Part shown: positions 1 through 8,941 of the stretch, piece after piece
How the letters are laid out: each line of letters begins with the position of its first letter
How positions within the stretch are numbered: the stretch's first letter is position 1
Assembly (NCBI RefSeq): GCF_002879535.1
Contig: NZ_PNOT02000049.1
Location: 1-48,035, forward strand
Direction of reading: 5' to 3'
Source: Mesorhizobium intechi
Lineage (GTDB): Bacteria > Pseudomonadota > Alphaproteobacteria > Rhizobiales > Rhizobiaceae
DNA: 48,035 nt
The notes under the pieces: generated by a model
What the model saw: only the letters and a program-made list of their open reading frames with translations
What the model was told of the DNA's origin: nothing
The model's database searches: none
Translations under genes and position numbers: made by a program

Positions 1-233
1 ACCCTGGACCGCGCGACGCCCTTGCCCACAGAATCGACGATGCCGACGATCTCGTGACCCGGAATGAGCGGCAGTTTTGGATGATGCAAATCCCCATCAA
101 TGACGTGCAGATCGGTGCGGCAGACAGCGCATGCCTCGACCTTGAGCCTGATCTCGCCCGTCCCAGGCGTGGGATCGGGCCCGTCGACCAGCCTCAAGGG
201 GGCGCCGACCCTTTCGAGCACCATCGCTTTCAT
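1..233 (-). CDS. zinc-dependent alcohol dehydrogenase, N-terminal part (cut by window edge)
   Basis: Reading leftwards from the ATG at 233, the frame stays open to the window edge and gives the N-terminal catalytic domain of a zinc-type (medium-chain) alcohol dehydrogenase. About 77 residues are visible. The catalytic-zinc cysteine lies in a CRTDLHV motif near residue 39, and the GHEIVG motif supplying the next zinc ligand follows. The family oxidises alcohols or reduces aldehydes with NAD(P)+; substrate cannot be told from this part. An adh gene beside acetate- and arginine-fermentation genes would fit redox balancing at low oxygen, but that is inference. No FixK-like box was found upstream, only a lone TTGAC half-site. 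The C-terminal part is outside the window. Confidence 0.85.
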   Translation of the reverse strand, partial: MKAMVLERVGAPLRLVDGPDPTPGTGEIRLKVEACAVCRTDLHVIDGDLHHPKLPLIPGHEIVGIVDSVGKGVARSR

Positions 234-384
234 GACGCGCTCCATACGCTGCGGGCAAAATGCCCGGACCACCCGATCCGCCTGTTTCGTCAAGCCAGTT
301 CGGCCCGACCGTTGACCTTGCCTTCGGTCGTAACCTTGCCGTTGTGCGGCAGCCAGACCGACAGGACCGGCGATCCCGGCTAGC

Positions 385-882
385 CTATGGATCGACAGTG
401 AATTCGGCCCACATGCCGGCTCCATAGTGACCCGGTACGTTGCAGATAAGCAGGTATTTTCCAGCCTTCAGATCCACGGTCAATGTGCCTGATTTGCCAG
501 GATCGAGCTCTGAAACCTCGCCCTTGTCGCCGGCTTTGTCTTCGTCGACCCGGTTCTCGGCATCAACATAGGGAAGCGGCTTGCTGGGATCGGCAAGGTA
601 CATCACGATCATTTCGTGGACGGTGTCCTTGGAGTCATTCTTCACACTGAATGTGACCTCCCCGGCCTTCGCCGTTCCGGGGGAAGCCTTGATACCCATG
701 GTGGCCTTGGAGAGATCGATCCCGGGCGTCGCATAGGCGAGCCCCATGGGCATTTGCACGCTTGCCCCCTGGTCCCACAAAGAGACCTGGACAATCGAAG
801 CCGCCCGGGTCGCGCCGGCGCTGCCGATCATAAGCGTTGCGGCGGCAAGCCCAAGCGTGGCTCTCCTCGATATGGTGTTCAT
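385..882 (-). CDS. exported cupredoxin (type 1 copper protein)
   Basis: The protein has 165 residues from the ATG at 882, preceded by AAGGAG about 8 bases upstream. An ATG further out (933) would give a longer form without that site. The N-terminus has a Tat/Sec-like signal (RRATLGLAAA ... ATRAA), so it is periplasmic. The rest is a cupredoxin beta-barrel. The copper ligands are visible as His in TVHEMIV and as the C-terminal Cys-x4-His-x4-Met set in ICNVPGHYGAGM, typical of type 1 (blue) copper sites. Likely role: periplasmic electron carrier. It is divergent from the PepSY/b561 pair, and a FixK-like box lies about 84 bp upstream, suggesting microaerobic expression. The redox partner is unknown. 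Confidence 0.85.
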   Translation of the reverse strand: MNTISRRATLGLAAATLMIGSAGATRAASIVQVSLWDQGASVQMPMGLAYATPGIDLSKATMGIKASPGTAKAGEVTFSVKNDSKDTVHEMIVMYLADPSKPLPYVDAENRVDEDKAGDKGEVSELDPGKSGTLTVDLKAGKYLLICNVPGHYGAGMWAEFTVDP

Positions 883-959
883 GACTTTTCTCCTTGGGAT
901 AGCAGCAGAAGCGCTCCCTATCCGAGCCATCATCTTGCTCGCGGCGCCACCCGCGATCC

Positions 960-973
960 TTGCGCCAGATCAA
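960..973. promoter_or_regulatory. putative FixK/FNR box upstream of the cupredoxin
   Basis: TTGCG-CCAG-ATCAA matches TTGAY-N4-RTCAA at 8 of 10 positions and fits the relaxed rhizobial FixK form TTG(A/C)-N6-(T/G)CAA. The centre is about 84 bp from the cupredoxin start. If it acts about 41 bp upstream of transcription, the leader would be roughly 43 nt. It could also serve the divergent PepSY gene. Confidence 0.45.
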
Positions 974-1142
974 ACCGATCGGCGCTGAGCCCGGTCGGCG
1001 GTCCCTATGTGGCTGTCAGCCAGTTGTCAGGTTGAATTGGCTATCCCGCACCAATGACGGTCCCATACCGCCGTCTGGCCGAACCGGTCGAATCCACCCC
1101 TCAAGGCGCAACATCCGCGCCCAACCCTCGAATGGAGCCATT

Positions 1143-1421
1143 ATGTATCGCACACTCGTCCTCGCCGCTCTCGCCGGCATGATTGCAGGACCGGCGCTCG
1201 CGGCTGGCGGCAGCTGCAGCACCGCGCCGAAATCACAGTTCAAGCCCAAGGCAACGCTCGAGGCACAATTGACCGGCGAAGGTCTCACCGTCCGCCAGAT
1301 CAAGGTCGAGAAGGGTTGCTACGAAGTCTACGCAGTCGACAAGGCCGGCAAGAAAGTGAATCTCGCCTACAATGCCGAGACCCTTGAAAAGCTCGACAAT
1401 GCCGAAGCCGGCGAAAACTGA
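1143..1421 (+). CDS. small periplasmic PepSY-domain protein
   Basis: This 92-residue protein starts with a signal peptide (residues 1-20, ending ALA-AGG). The mature part resembles a single PepSY domain: a helix followed by strands with LTGEGLTVRQIKVEKGCYEVYAVD. Two cysteines, one just after the signal cleavage site and one near residue 60, could form a disulfide. PepSY proteins are often found beside cytochrome b561-type membrane haem proteins and may modulate them; here the b561 gene overlaps its 3' end by 23 bases, so the two are probably translated together. The exact function is unknown. Confidence 0.75.
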   Translation: MYRTLVLAALAGMIAGPALAAGGSCSTAPKSQFKPKATLEAQLTGEGLTVRQIKVEKGCYEVYAVDKAGKKVNLAYNAETLEKLDNAEAGEN

Positions 1422-1995
1422 TCGGAACCCTTCAATAGCGGCGGACGCGCAACCATCGCTGGAGATGGTGCGCGTCTGGGACCGAGTTGTGCGAGGCTTT
1501 CACTGGGCGCTGGTGCTCAGCTTCGTTACAGCCTGGCTCACCTCCCATTCTTCGGAGGAGGTCCACCATTGGGCTGGCTACACCGCTGGCGGGCTGGTCG
1601 TGACGCGGCTCGCGTGGGGTGTCCTTGGCACACCCTATGCGCGCTTCTCGCAATTCGTGCGTGACCCGGAAACGGTGCTGCGCTACCTCTGGGCGTTGCT
1701 GCACGGTCGCGAAGCCCGCTACATCGGCCACAACCCTGCCGGCGGCGCAATGATACTCATGCTGATCGCGGCGATGGGCTCAACCGCACTGACCGGTTGG
1801 ATGATGACGACGGACGCCTATTTCGGCGTGTCGTGGGTCGAAACGACGCACAGCCTCAGCGCGCACGGCCTGCTTCTGCTGGTCCTTTTCCATATAGGCG
1901 GCGTCGTGCTGGCTAGCTTTCGCCATCGCGAAAACCTGGTACGGGCCATGATCACGGGGCGAAAACGCAAGGCCGAGCCGGCGGACATTGCCTGA
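1399..1995 (+). CDS. cytochrome b561-family membrane protein
   Basis: The protein (198 residues from the ATG at 1399) has about four membrane helices. Histidines in or near them (GFHWALVL, VHHWAGYTAG, THSLSAHGLLLLVLFHIGG) are placed as haem b ligands of the bacterial b561 / Ni-Fe-hydrogenase-b-subunit-like family. Such proteins pass electrons between membrane quinol or cytosolic donors and periplasmic acceptors. The start is uncertain: ATGs at 1372, 1399 and 1465 share the frame, and 1399 was chosen because it keeps a short overlap with the upstream PepSY gene. The nearby cupredoxin could be a redox partner, but nothing in the sequence proves it. Confidence 0.8.
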   Translation: MPKPAKTDRNPSIAADAQPSLEMVRVWDRVVRGFHWALVLSFVTAWLTSHSSEEVHHWAGYTAGGLVVTRLAWGVLGTPYARFSQFVRDPETVLRYLWALLHGREARYIGHNPAGGAMILMLIAAMGSTALTGWMMTTDAYFGVSWVETTHSLSAHGLLLLVLFHIGGVVLASFRHRENLVRAMITGRKRKAEPADIA

Positions 1996-2181
1996 CGACC
2001 CATCGACCGACCAAATCCGATTTGCGCCCTGGACGATTTCGGGGCGCAAGTCGGTAGCTCCCTGTTCGACATGGTCCTCGACGCACGCGATGCGACAAGG
2101 GCGGCACGGACGAGACCAGGCATTGGTGCGGCGACCCAGAACCGGAACACCAACGGCACTCTTTCATCCAGAAGACGCTTA

Positions 2182-2195
2182 TTGACCCGCATCAA
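2182..2195. promoter_or_regulatory. perfect FixK/FNR box upstream of arcD
   Basis: TTGAC-CCGC-ATCAA matches the FNR/FixK consensus TTGAY-N4-RTCAA at all ten defined positions. Its centre is about 71 bp before the arcD ATG. A class II promoter (activator at -41.5) would start near 2230 and leave a leader of about 30 nt. This is the strongest sign that the arginine deiminase operon responds to low oxygen. Confidence 0.8.
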
Positions 2196-2259
2196 AGCCG
2201 TTGGTGCTGGATTCCTGTCTATTGCCTCCCATCAGAGCCTTCAGCTTAGGGAGAGCGTC

Positions 2260-3726
2260 ATGACTACGACTGATATCAACGTCCCGGTTCGGACAGTCGC
2301 CGCTGCGGCGCCGACGAAACTTCGTCTAGGCGCCCTCACCGCACTGGTGATCGGTTCTATGGTCGGCTCCGGCGTGTTCAGCCTTCCGCAGAATATGGCT
2401 GCAGGGGCCGGCCCCCTTGCCATACTGATCGGCTGGGCGATCACAGCCGTGGGCATGCTGGCACTGGTCTTCGTCTATCAATCGCTAGCCACCCGCAAGC
2501 CCGAGCTGGACTCGGGGCCCTACGCCTACGCCAAGGCCGGCTTCGGCCCCTTCATCGGCTTCAACAGCGCCTGGGGCTACTGGATCAGCGCTTGGGTCGG
2601 CAACGTCTCCTACGCGGTGATCGTGTTCAGCGCCTTGTCCTATTTCTTTCCCGCCTTCGGTGATGGAAACACATGGCAGGCGGTGCTTGGCGCATCGATC
2701 CTGCTTTGGCTGATCCACGTCCTGGTTCTCGCCGGTATCCGGCAGGCAGCGGTCGTGAACCTCATCGTCACGGTGGCAAAGATCGCTCCCATCGTCCTGT
2801 TCATCGGGGTTGTCGTGGCTGCCTTCAAACTGCAAGTCTGGTCGCTGGACTTCACCGGTCTGGGCAACGCCAGTCTCGGGTCGATCACCGCACAGGTGAG
2901 GAGCACGATGCTGGTGACCCTGTGGGTGTTCATCGGCATCGAAGGCGCCAGCGTCTTTTCCGGCCGTGCGGAACGTCGCAAGGACATCGCCACGGCAACT
3001 GTTCTCGGCTTCTTCACCTGCCTTGCGCTCTACGCCCTGGTGTCGTTGCTGTCGCTCGGCATCCTCAGCCAACCCGAACTCGCCGCGCTGAAGAATCCGT
3101 CTATGGCGGGCGTGCTGGAAGCGGTTGTCGGACCCTGGGGTGCCATCCTGATCAACCTCGCCCTTGTGGTATCGGTGATTGGCGCCTTCCTGAGCTGGAC
3201 GCTGCTCGCGGCAGAAATTCCACATGTCGCCGCCAAGGACGGGACAATGCCGAAATTCTTCGGCCGTGAAAGCGACCGCGGTGTGCCGGCGACCTCGCTT
3301 CTGATCACCAACCTCCTTGTCCAGGCTTTCCTGGTGATCACGCTGTTCGCGCAAAGCACCTATCAGGCATTGTTCTATATCGCTTCGGCCGCAATCCTTG
3401 TTCCCTACATATTTTCCGGAGCTTACGCTGCCAAACTCGCGCTGACCGGCGAGAGCTACGAGGGCGGCGAGCAACGCACTGGCCCGCTTTTCGCGGGGTT
3501 GGTGGCAACGGTCTACGGCCTCTGGCTCGTCTATGCGGCAGGGCCGGCCTACCTGTTCATGTGCGCGATCCTCTATGCCCCAGGCATCATCTTCTACGTC
3601 TGGGCGCGCCGTGAAACCAATCAGCGCGTGTTTCATACCGCCGAGGCCGCCCTCGCCGGAACCCTCATCGCGGTCGCCATCCTCGCCGTCTACGAGATGT
3701 GGACCGGCGCTGTCAGTCCGCTGTGA
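2260..3726 (+). CDS. arcD: arginine/ornithine antiporter (APC superfamily)
   Basis: The 488-residue protein has about 12 hydrophobic segments and the APC-family opening GSMVGSGVFSLPQ in the first helix. It resembles basic amino acid/polyamine antiporters. Its place directly upstream of arcA, arcB and arcC makes arginine/ornithine exchange the likely role, bringing arginine in and ornithine out without spending energy. The ATG at 2260 follows TTAGGGAGAG, a plausible ribosome site; the frame is open further upstream but that extension has no transporter-like sequence. It is the first gene of the arc operon and follows a perfect FixK/FNR box. Only 27 bases separate it from arcA. Confidence 0.88.
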   Translation: MTTTDINVPVRTVAAAAPTKLRLGALTALVIGSMVGSGVFSLPQNMAAGAGPLAILIGWAITAVGMLALVFVYQSLATRKPELDSGPYAYAKAGFGPFIGFNSAWGYWISAWVGNVSYAVIVFSALSYFFPAFGDGNTWQAVLGASILLWLIHVLVLAGIRQAAVVNLIVTVAKIAPIVLFIGVVVAAFKLQVWSLDFTGLGNASLGSITAQVRSTMLVTLWVFIGIEGASVFSGRAERRKDIATATVLGFFTCLALYALVSLLSLGILSQPELAALKNPSMAGVLEAVVGPWGAILINLALVVSVIGAFLSWTLLAAEIPHVAAKDGTMPKFFGRESDRGVPATSLLITNLLVQAFLVITLFAQSTYQALFYIASAAILVPYIFSGAYAAKLALTGESYEGGEQRTGPLFAGLVATVYGLWLVYAAGPAYLFMCAILYAPGIIFYVWARRETNQRVFHTAEAALAGTLIAVAILAVYEMWTGAVSPL

Positions 3727-3753
3727 GAGGCGCGCTGTGCGAGGATTGACGCG

Positions 3754-4968
3754 ATGACAGGCCTGGGTGTCCATTCCGAAGTCGGCCGGCTGCGCGAGGT
3801 GATGGTCCACCGTCCGGACCTCAGCCTGCGCAGGCTGACGCCGGACAACTGCAAGGCGCTGCTCTTCGACGACGTGCTGTGGGTCAAGCGGGCGCGCCAG
3901 GAGCATGACGTCTTCGTCGATACCTTGCGAGAACGCGGTGTGCTGGCGCATTCCTTCGGGGAACTCCTGGCTGAGACAATGAGCCTGAGCAAGGCCCGGG
4001 ACTGGCTCCTCGACCGCCGGATTCATCCCGGCGTCGTCGGGCTGGACATGGTCGGCGAACTGCGGGGATGGCTCAACGAGATGCCATCGGAGCAACTGTC
4101 GTCCTGCCTTGTCGGCGGCATTGCCAGGGCAGAGCTTCCTTTCCAACCCAAGGGCCTGACCGGAAGGACGCTCGCTCCTCAGGATTTCGTACTGCCGCCG
4201 CTGCCGAACCAGCTTTTCACGCGTGACAGCTCCTGCTGGATCTACGGGTCGGTCTCGGTCAATTCCATGTACTGGCCTGCAAGGCGCCCGGAGGCGGCCA
4301 ATGTCGAAGCCGTGTACCGCTTCCATCCCCGCTTCCGCGACAGCGGGATACCCTTTGTTTCGCCGGATCTGGGAACAGGAACCAGCCTGGAAGGCGGCGA
4401 CGTCATGCCGATCGGTGGTGGAGCGGTTCTCGTCGGCATGGGCGAGCGCACCACGCCGCAAGCCGTCAGCGATCTCGCGCGCAGCCTGTTTGCCGCCGGC
4501 GAGGCGACGCGTGTGATTGCCGCGCTTATGCCGAGGGACCGAAGTTTCATGCATCTCGACACCGTTTTCACCTTCTGCGATCGCGACCTTGTCACGTTGT
4601 ATCCGCCGGTGGTCGACCGGTTGCGCACTTTCTCACTGCGGCCTGGCGATGGAGAGACGGCCGTCGAGGTCACCGATGAGGCAAAGCCGTTCACGACGGT
4701 GGTCGCGGAAGCCCTTGGTCTGAAGTCGCTGCGCATCATCGCCACCGGCGGCGACCGCTACGAGGCCGAACGCGAGCAATGGGATGATGGCAACAACGTC
4801 GTTGCGGTCGAGCCCGGCGTGGTCATCGGCTACGACCGCAACGTCTACACCAACACACTGCTGCGCCGGGCCGGGATTGAAGTGATCACGGTCGAAGGCG
4901 CCGAACTCAGCCGCGGCCGAGGCGGCGGGCACTGCATGACCTGCCCGATTGTGCGCGACCCGGCCTGA
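3754..4968 (+). CDS. arcA: arginine deiminase
   Basis: ArcA hydrolyses L-arginine to citrulline and ammonia, the first step of the arginine deiminase pathway. The 404-residue length is normal. Family motifs are in order: LFTRDSS in the middle, EGGDVMPIG (substrate-binding acidic residues), HLDTVFT with the catalytic His, and the C-terminal GGGHCMTCP containing the nucleophile Cys394. Nothing essential appears missing. It lies between arcD and arcB with short gaps (27 and 16 bases), so it belongs to the arcDABC transcript. Together with ArcB and ArcC it yields ATP and ammonia from arginine without respiration. Confidence 0.96.
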   Translation: MTGLGVHSEVGRLREVMVHRPDLSLRRLTPDNCKALLFDDVLWVKRARQEHDVFVDTLRERGVLAHSFGELLAETMSLSKARDWLLDRRIHPGVVGLDMVGELRGWLNEMPSEQLSSCLVGGIARAELPFQPKGLTGRTLAPQDFVLPPLPNQLFTRDSSCWIYGSVSVNSMYWPARRPEAANVEAVYRFHPRFRDSGIPFVSPDLGTGTSLEGGDVMPIGGGAVLVGMGERTTPQAVSDLARSLFAAGEATRVIAALMPRDRSFMHLDTVFTFCDRDLVTLYPPVVDRLRTFSLRPGDGETAVEVTDEAKPFTTVVAEALGLKSLRIIATGGDRYEAEREQWDDGNNVVAVEPGVVIGYDRNVYTNTLLRRAGIEVITVEGAELSRGRGGGHCMTCPIVRDPA

Positions 4969-4984
4969 ACCGAAAGGAATTCCC

Positions 4985-5986
4985 ATGTCGATCAATCTTC
5001 ATGGCCGCTCTGTCCTGACCTTGGACGATCTCACGGCCGATGAGATCCGTTTCCTGCTGAAGCTTGCAGCCGACCTGAAGGCAGCCAAGCTTGCCGGCCA
5101 CGAAATCCCGCGTCTTGTCAGGAAGAACATCGCGTTGATCTTCGAGAAGGATTCGACGCGCACGCGGACCGGGTTCGAGGTGGCGGCCTATGACCAGGGC
5201 GCTCATGTTACCTATTTCGGCCCCACCGGCAGCCATATCGGCCACAAGGAATCGATGAAGGATACTGCTCGCGTGCTCGGCCGGATGTACGACGCGATCG
5301 AATACCGAGGCTTTGGCCAGCATCAGGCGGAACTGCTTGCCGCGCATGCCGGCGTGCCCGTCTACAACGGCCTCACCGATGAAGCGCATCCGACGCAGAT
5401 TCTCGCGGACTTCATGACCATGCGCGAATTCACCCACAAGCATCTTTCTGACATGACCGTCGCCTTCGTTGGCGAAGGGCGCGACAATGTCGCGCTGTCG
5501 CTGGCGCTTGGCGCTGCCAAGGTCGGCATCGACATGCGCATAGCCTCGCCGAGGGAGTTATGGCCGGACGAGGCATTCTGCGCCCATGTCCGAGAGCTGG
5601 CGGCACAAAGCGGCGGCCGCTTCCGGCTCGACGAGGACGTGACGAGTTGCGCCCAGGATGCTGATTTCATCTACACCGATGTGTGGATGTCGATGGGCGA
5701 GGACAAATCGGGCTGGGCCGAGCGCATTCGTCTTCTGACACCATATCGGGTCACCGGCGAGGTGATGGCTGCCGCCGGCAATCCCCACGTCAAATTCATG
5801 CATTGCCTGCCGGCATTCCACGACACCGATACCGAGATCGGCGCGTTCATCGCAAAGGAGTACGGCATCAACTGCATGGAGGTCACCGACGACGTGTTCG
5901 AGTCGGGTGCATCGATTGTCTTCGACCAGGCCGAAAACCGGATGCACACGATCAAGGCGCTGCTCGTCGCCACGATCGGCAACTGA
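4985..5986 (+). CDS. arcB: ornithine carbamoyltransferase, catabolic
   Basis: The 333-residue enzyme shows the carbamoyl-phosphate motif STRTRTGF (57-64), HPTQ (135-138) and the ornithine-side HCLP (273-276), all intact. In the arginine deiminase pathway it splits citrulline with phosphate into ornithine and carbamoyl phosphate, the reverse of the biosynthetic direction. The catabolic assignment rests on context: it is placed between arcA and arcC, and its ATG follows a GAAAGGAA ribosome site. The biosynthetic argF would be expected elsewhere in the genome. The stop codon is one base from the arcC start. Confidence 0.94.
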   Translation: MSINLHGRSVLTLDDLTADEIRFLLKLAADLKAAKLAGHEIPRLVRKNIALIFEKDSTRTRTGFEVAAYDQGAHVTYFGPTGSHIGHKESMKDTARVLGRMYDAIEYRGFGQHQAELLAAHAGVPVYNGLTDEAHPTQILADFMTMREFTHKHLSDMTVAFVGEGRDNVALSLALGAAKVGIDMRIASPRELWPDEAFCAHVRELAAQSGGRFRLDEDVTSCAQDADFIYTDVWMSMGEDKSGWAERIRLLTPYRVTGEVMAAAGNPHVKFMHCLPAFHDTDTEIGAFIAKEYGINCMEVTDDVFESGASIVFDQAENRMHTIKALLVATIGN

Positions 5987-5987
5987 G

Positions 5988-6923
5988 ATGCTTGTCGTTG
6001 TTGCGCTCGGCGGAAACGCATTGCTGCGTCGTGGAGAACCGATGACAGCCGACAACCAGCGCGCCAACATCGTGCGTGCCGCTTCGGTGCTCGCGGCACT
6101 CGTCGACGAAGGGCACTCGATTGTCGTCACGCACGGCAATGGGCCCCAGGTGGGACTTCTGGCCCTGCAGGCAGCGGCCACTTCGGACGGTGCCACATTT
6201 CCGCTCGACGTGCTTGGCGCCGAGAGTGCCGGCATGATCGGTTATGTGATCGAGCAGGAACTCGGCAACCTCCTCAAGGAGAGGCTTTTCGCCACCCTGC
6301 TGACGCAGGTGAAGGTGGATCCGCGGGATCAGGCTTTCGCTCACCCGACGAAGCCCATCGGCCCGGTCTACGACAAGGCAACCGCAAACAGGCTTGCCAG
6401 CGAGCGCGGCTGGCAGATCGGGCCCGATGGCGACAAATGGCGCCGTGTCGTGGCCTCGCCCAAGCCGCTGGAGATTCTGGAAGCGTCCGTGATTTCGTTC
6501 TTGGTCGAACGCGGTGTGATCGTCATCTGCACCGGCGGCGGCGGAGTTCCGGTGATAGCTAGGGATGACGGCAGTCTTTGCGGCGTGGAGGCCGTCATCG
6601 ACAAGGATCTGGCAAGCTCGCTTCTCGCTCGCGCGTTGAAGGCCGACATGCTGCTCATGCTGACGGATGTCGACGCCGTCTATGTCGGCTATGGAACAGC
6701 ATCCGCGCATGCGCTTCGGCGCGTGACCGCCAGGGAGATTTCGGGGCGGAATTTTCCAGCCGGCTCCATGGGACCGAAGGTCGGTGCAGCCATCGAATTC
6801 GCTGAAGAAACGGGCAAACCCGCGGCGATCGGCAAACTCGATGACGCCGTCGCAATCGTAAGAGGGGAACGCGGCACCTGGGTCGCGCCCGGCGCTTTAG
6901 CCACCGAAGCTGGACGATCCTAG
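5988..6923 (+). CDS. arcC: carbamate kinase
   Basis: ArcC transfers phosphate from carbamoyl phosphate to ADP, giving ATP, CO2 and ammonia; this is the energy-yielding step of the pathway. The 311-residue protein belongs to the amino acid kinase family, with [10 protein letters not shown] at the N-terminus, THGNGPQVG near residue 45, the CTGGGGVPV loop and a late nucleotide-binding segment with LTDVDAVY. Its ATG begins two bases after the arcB stop. Its last four bases overlap the end of the convergent gene at 6920-7429, so the two transcripts meet tail to tail with no room for a separate terminator. Confidence 0.95.
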   Translation: MLVVVALGGNALLRRGEPMTADNQRANIVRAASVLAALVDEGHSIVVTHGNGPQVGLLALQAAATSDGATFPLDVLGAESAGMIGYVIEQELGNLLKERLFATLLTQVKVDPRDQAFAHPTKPIGPVYDKATANRLASERGWQIGPDGDKWRRVVASPKPLEILEASVISFLVERGVIVICTGGGGVPVIARDDGSLCGVEAVIDKDLASSLLARALKADMLLMLTDVDAVYVGYGTASAHALRRVTAREISGRNFPAGSMGPKVGAAIEFAEETGKPAAIGKLDDAVAIVRGERGTWVAPGALATEAGRS

Positions 6924-7429
6924 GCGACCGCCGCGATGGCGACCACATAGTTCTTGCCGTAGGCCTTGGCGCATTTCGGGCATGTTGTGTAGAAGAAATA
7001 GACCTCGCGCCCCTCTGCGTTTCGATGACGCGCAATTTCCCGCATTTCTTCGTCCCACGTCCTCGCCTGGCTGTATGGCCCCTCGAACAATTTGGTCACA
7101 TAGTCGCCGCTCAGCGTGGTCATCTCTTCGCCGGCGACAGGTTTCGAGACGGCAAACAGGTGCTCGCTGCTCCAGGGCGAGACATCCCTGCTGAGAACGA
7201 TGAACTGATCGGGATCGGAAGCACCGGCGTCCTCGATGTGTCTGTTGACGCGCGCGAAGACGCTGCCCATGTTCACCGGGATATGCATGACGCTGCGCGT
7301 CGTGGCTTTGACAAACCGTTTGTCCCTGAAGTGCAGTTCCTGCCCCTCCCAGCCCTCCGGATTGAATCTGGCGCAGCAGCCAGTCGTGTTGACGCTGGCG
7401 TCGTATCGAGGCGTTGCATTCGTCTGCAT
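6920..7429 (-). CDS. conserved CxxC protein of unknown function, FixK-box controlled
   Basis: I do not recognise a function. The 169-residue cytosolic protein (no signal, no membrane helix) has a Cys-Cys pair near residue 18 (TTGCCARF) and a C-terminal CPKC motif, so a metal site or redox disulfide is plausible. The segment [19 protein letters not shown] resembles the C-terminal part of GyrI-like/AraC effector-binding domains, but this is a weak impression. The start at 7429 has GGAGAA eight bases upstream; longer forms in the same frame have no such site. A perfect FixK/FNR box lies 52-65 bp upstream, so it probably has its own low-oxygen promoter although it also follows the kinase gene. 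Confidence 0.8.
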   Translation of the reverse strand: MQTNATPRYDASVNTTGCCARFNPEGWEGQELHFRDKRFVKATTRSVMHIPVNMGSVFARVNRHIEDAGASDPDQFIVLSRDVSPWSSEHLFAVSKPVAGEEMTTLSGDYVTKLFEGPYSQARTWDEEMREIARHRNAEGREVYFFYTTCPKCAKAYGKNYVVAIAAVA

Positions 7430-7480
7430 GGCCGTTCTCCGTTTGAACAACCATCTGACGGGCAAGGACACCAGCCTTCC

Positions 7481-7494
7481 TTGATCGGAGTCAA
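7481..7494. promoter_or_regulatory. perfect FixK/FNR box upstream of the CxxC protein
   Basis: TTGAT-CGGA-GTCAA agrees with TTGAY-N4-RTCAA at all ten positions. It lies between the end of the kinase gene and the start of the CxxC gene. Centred about 58 bp from the start codon, a class II promoter would leave a leader of about 17 nt. Confidence 0.78.
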
Positions 7495-7521
7495 ACGCCC
7501 CTTGGTCCTGATCGAGACGCA

Positions 7522-8928
7522 TCAAAGCGGCCGCGCTTGTTCCTCGACGACCTTCAACCGGACCACCGAGACCGAGCAAAGAGCCTGCGCGACCACTTTG
7601 GTCGAAACGCTGCCGAGGTGGCGGCGGATTGCCGAGGATGCCCGGGCGCCAACGACGATGTGGCCGACATCATTGTGCTCGGCATAGTCGAGGATCGCAT
7701 CAGCGGGGCTCACCGCTTCGAGCACATGGTAACTGATGCGGTCTTCCGGCAGATGAAGTGGGTGAGCCCAATCCTTCAGCGCTACCAGCCGTTTCAAGTA
7801 GACCGGGCGCCCGGATTCGTCGGCCGCCCGCGTCTCGCCGATGATCTCGGTCCTCAGGACCGTTACGCAGGCCAGCCAGGAATCCTCGCGCGAGGCAAGC
7901 ACTCGAGCGGTTTCATTGAGGACCTCGCCCGCCAGCGCATCGCTGCCATTGGCCAGATCGACCGCGGCGAGCACGATTGACGGTCCGGCCTGCTTCCTCG
8001 ACAAGGTCGGTTTGCCGACAAGCGATCTTTCATCCGTCTTGCGAAACAGCTTGGCGATCGCGGCCCATACCCCCTTGTCCTGGGGTTTGCGCCTGGCGAC
8101 CACCACCTGGTCGGGGTTCCTCAGGTCTGACAGAAGATGTGCCGCCTCGACATATCGTCGAGACCTGTCGACTTCCATGCATCTCAGGATGACGGCTTCC
8201 AGCCAGCGCGGAATGGCTTCGTCGATATCTCTCGGCGACCTTGGAGCGTGGTAGAGCCTGCGCTTCATCCCCGCCAGAGTCGCCGGCCGCCCGAACGGCT
8301 CCTCGCCCGTTGCCAGTTGATAGAGGATGCATCCCAGTGCGAACAAGTCGCTTGCAGGATCGGACCGCTCGCCGAGCACCTGTTCAGGTGAAATATAGGC
8401 GGCCGTGCCCATCGGCACCGAGCTTTCCGCACCGAGGAGATCGGGAAGCTCCGCGTGCCGAGCGAGCCCGAAGTCGAGAAGCACCGCCCCGCGCTCGGCG
8501 AGGATGACATTCTCGGGTTTGAGATCGAGATGGACGACCTTCTGCCGGTGCAGGGCAGCCAGTGCCGTCGCGATCTCCGTGCCGATCCTTGCTACCTCGT
8601 CCACGGGGAGCGGCGCGTCGCCGACGACATCAGCCAGGCCGGTGCCGGCCACGAACTCCATGGCAAGATAGGGCACCCGCGACAAGCTGCCGGCTGCCGC
8701 AAAACGCGGCACATGCGGGCCTGACAGGCGTTTGAGGATCAGTTCTTCCGCCTCGAAACCGAGGATGACTGAAACATCCCCGCCCGGGTCGAGAAACGGT
8801 ATCTTCAGCACAAGCGGGAAATCGTATCGCGGGTTGGTCGCCCGCCAGAGCGATGCCATGCCGCCGGCAGGCAGCTTTTCCGCCAGCTCGAAACCATCGA
8901 TGACTGCCCCTGCCTCAAACCGTTGCAT
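7522..8928 (-). CDS. serine/threonine protein kinase fused to a universal stress protein domain
   Basis: The 468-residue protein has two domains. Residues 10-275 form a Hanks-type kinase: glycine-rich loop (LPAGGMASLW, 19-28), Lys42, catalytic loop HLDLKPEN (133-140), DFG (152-154), and GTAAYISPEQ (174-183) as the activation-segment end. The catalytic loop reads HLD rather than HRD, a non-RD type. Residues about 320-468 are a universal stress protein domain with an ATP-type loop IVVGARASSAIRRHLGSVS, in which the second glycine of the usual G-x2-G is Ala. No membrane helix is present, so it is cytosolic, unlike PASTA kinases. The gene is 13 bases downstream of a metallophosphoesterase, suggesting a kinase/phosphatase pair under one FixK-type box. 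Confidence 0.9.
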   Translation of the reverse strand: MQRFEAGAVIDGFELAEKLPAGGMASLWRATNPRYDFPLVLKIPFLDPGGDVSVILGFEAEELILKRLSGPHVPRFAAAGSLSRVPYLAMEFVAGTGLADVVGDAPLPVDEVARIGTEIATALAALHRQKVVHLDLKPENVILAERGAVLLDFGLARHAELPDLLGAESSVPMGTAAYISPEQVLGERSDPASDLFALGCILYQLATGEEPFGRPATLAGMKRRLYHAPRSPRDIDEAIPRWLEAVILRCMEVDRSRRYVEAAHLLSDLRNPDQVVVARRKPQDKGVWAAIAKLFRKTDERSLVGKPTLSRKQAGPSIVLAAVDLANGSDALAGEVLNETARVLASREDSWLACVTVLRTEIIGETRAADESGRPVYLKRLVALKDWAHPLHLPEDRISYHVLEAVSPADAILDYAEHNDVGHIVVGARASSAIRRHLGSVSTKVVAQALCSVSVVRLKVVEEQARPL

Positions 8929-8941
8929 GGGTATCCTCTCC

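Noticed and set aside
234..384. Short minus-strand open stretch (about 290-376) that reads protein-like, ending KVNGRAELA
   Set aside because: There is no start codon, it is under 30 codons and a stop lies directly upstream. It could be a remnant of a lost gene, but the evidence is too thin.
2485..4554. Long open frame (689 codons) on the minus strand opposite arcD and arcA
   Set aside because: It is antisense to two genes with intact family motifs. High-GC third positions open long antisense frames; the product is His/Arg/Asp-rich and resembles nothing.
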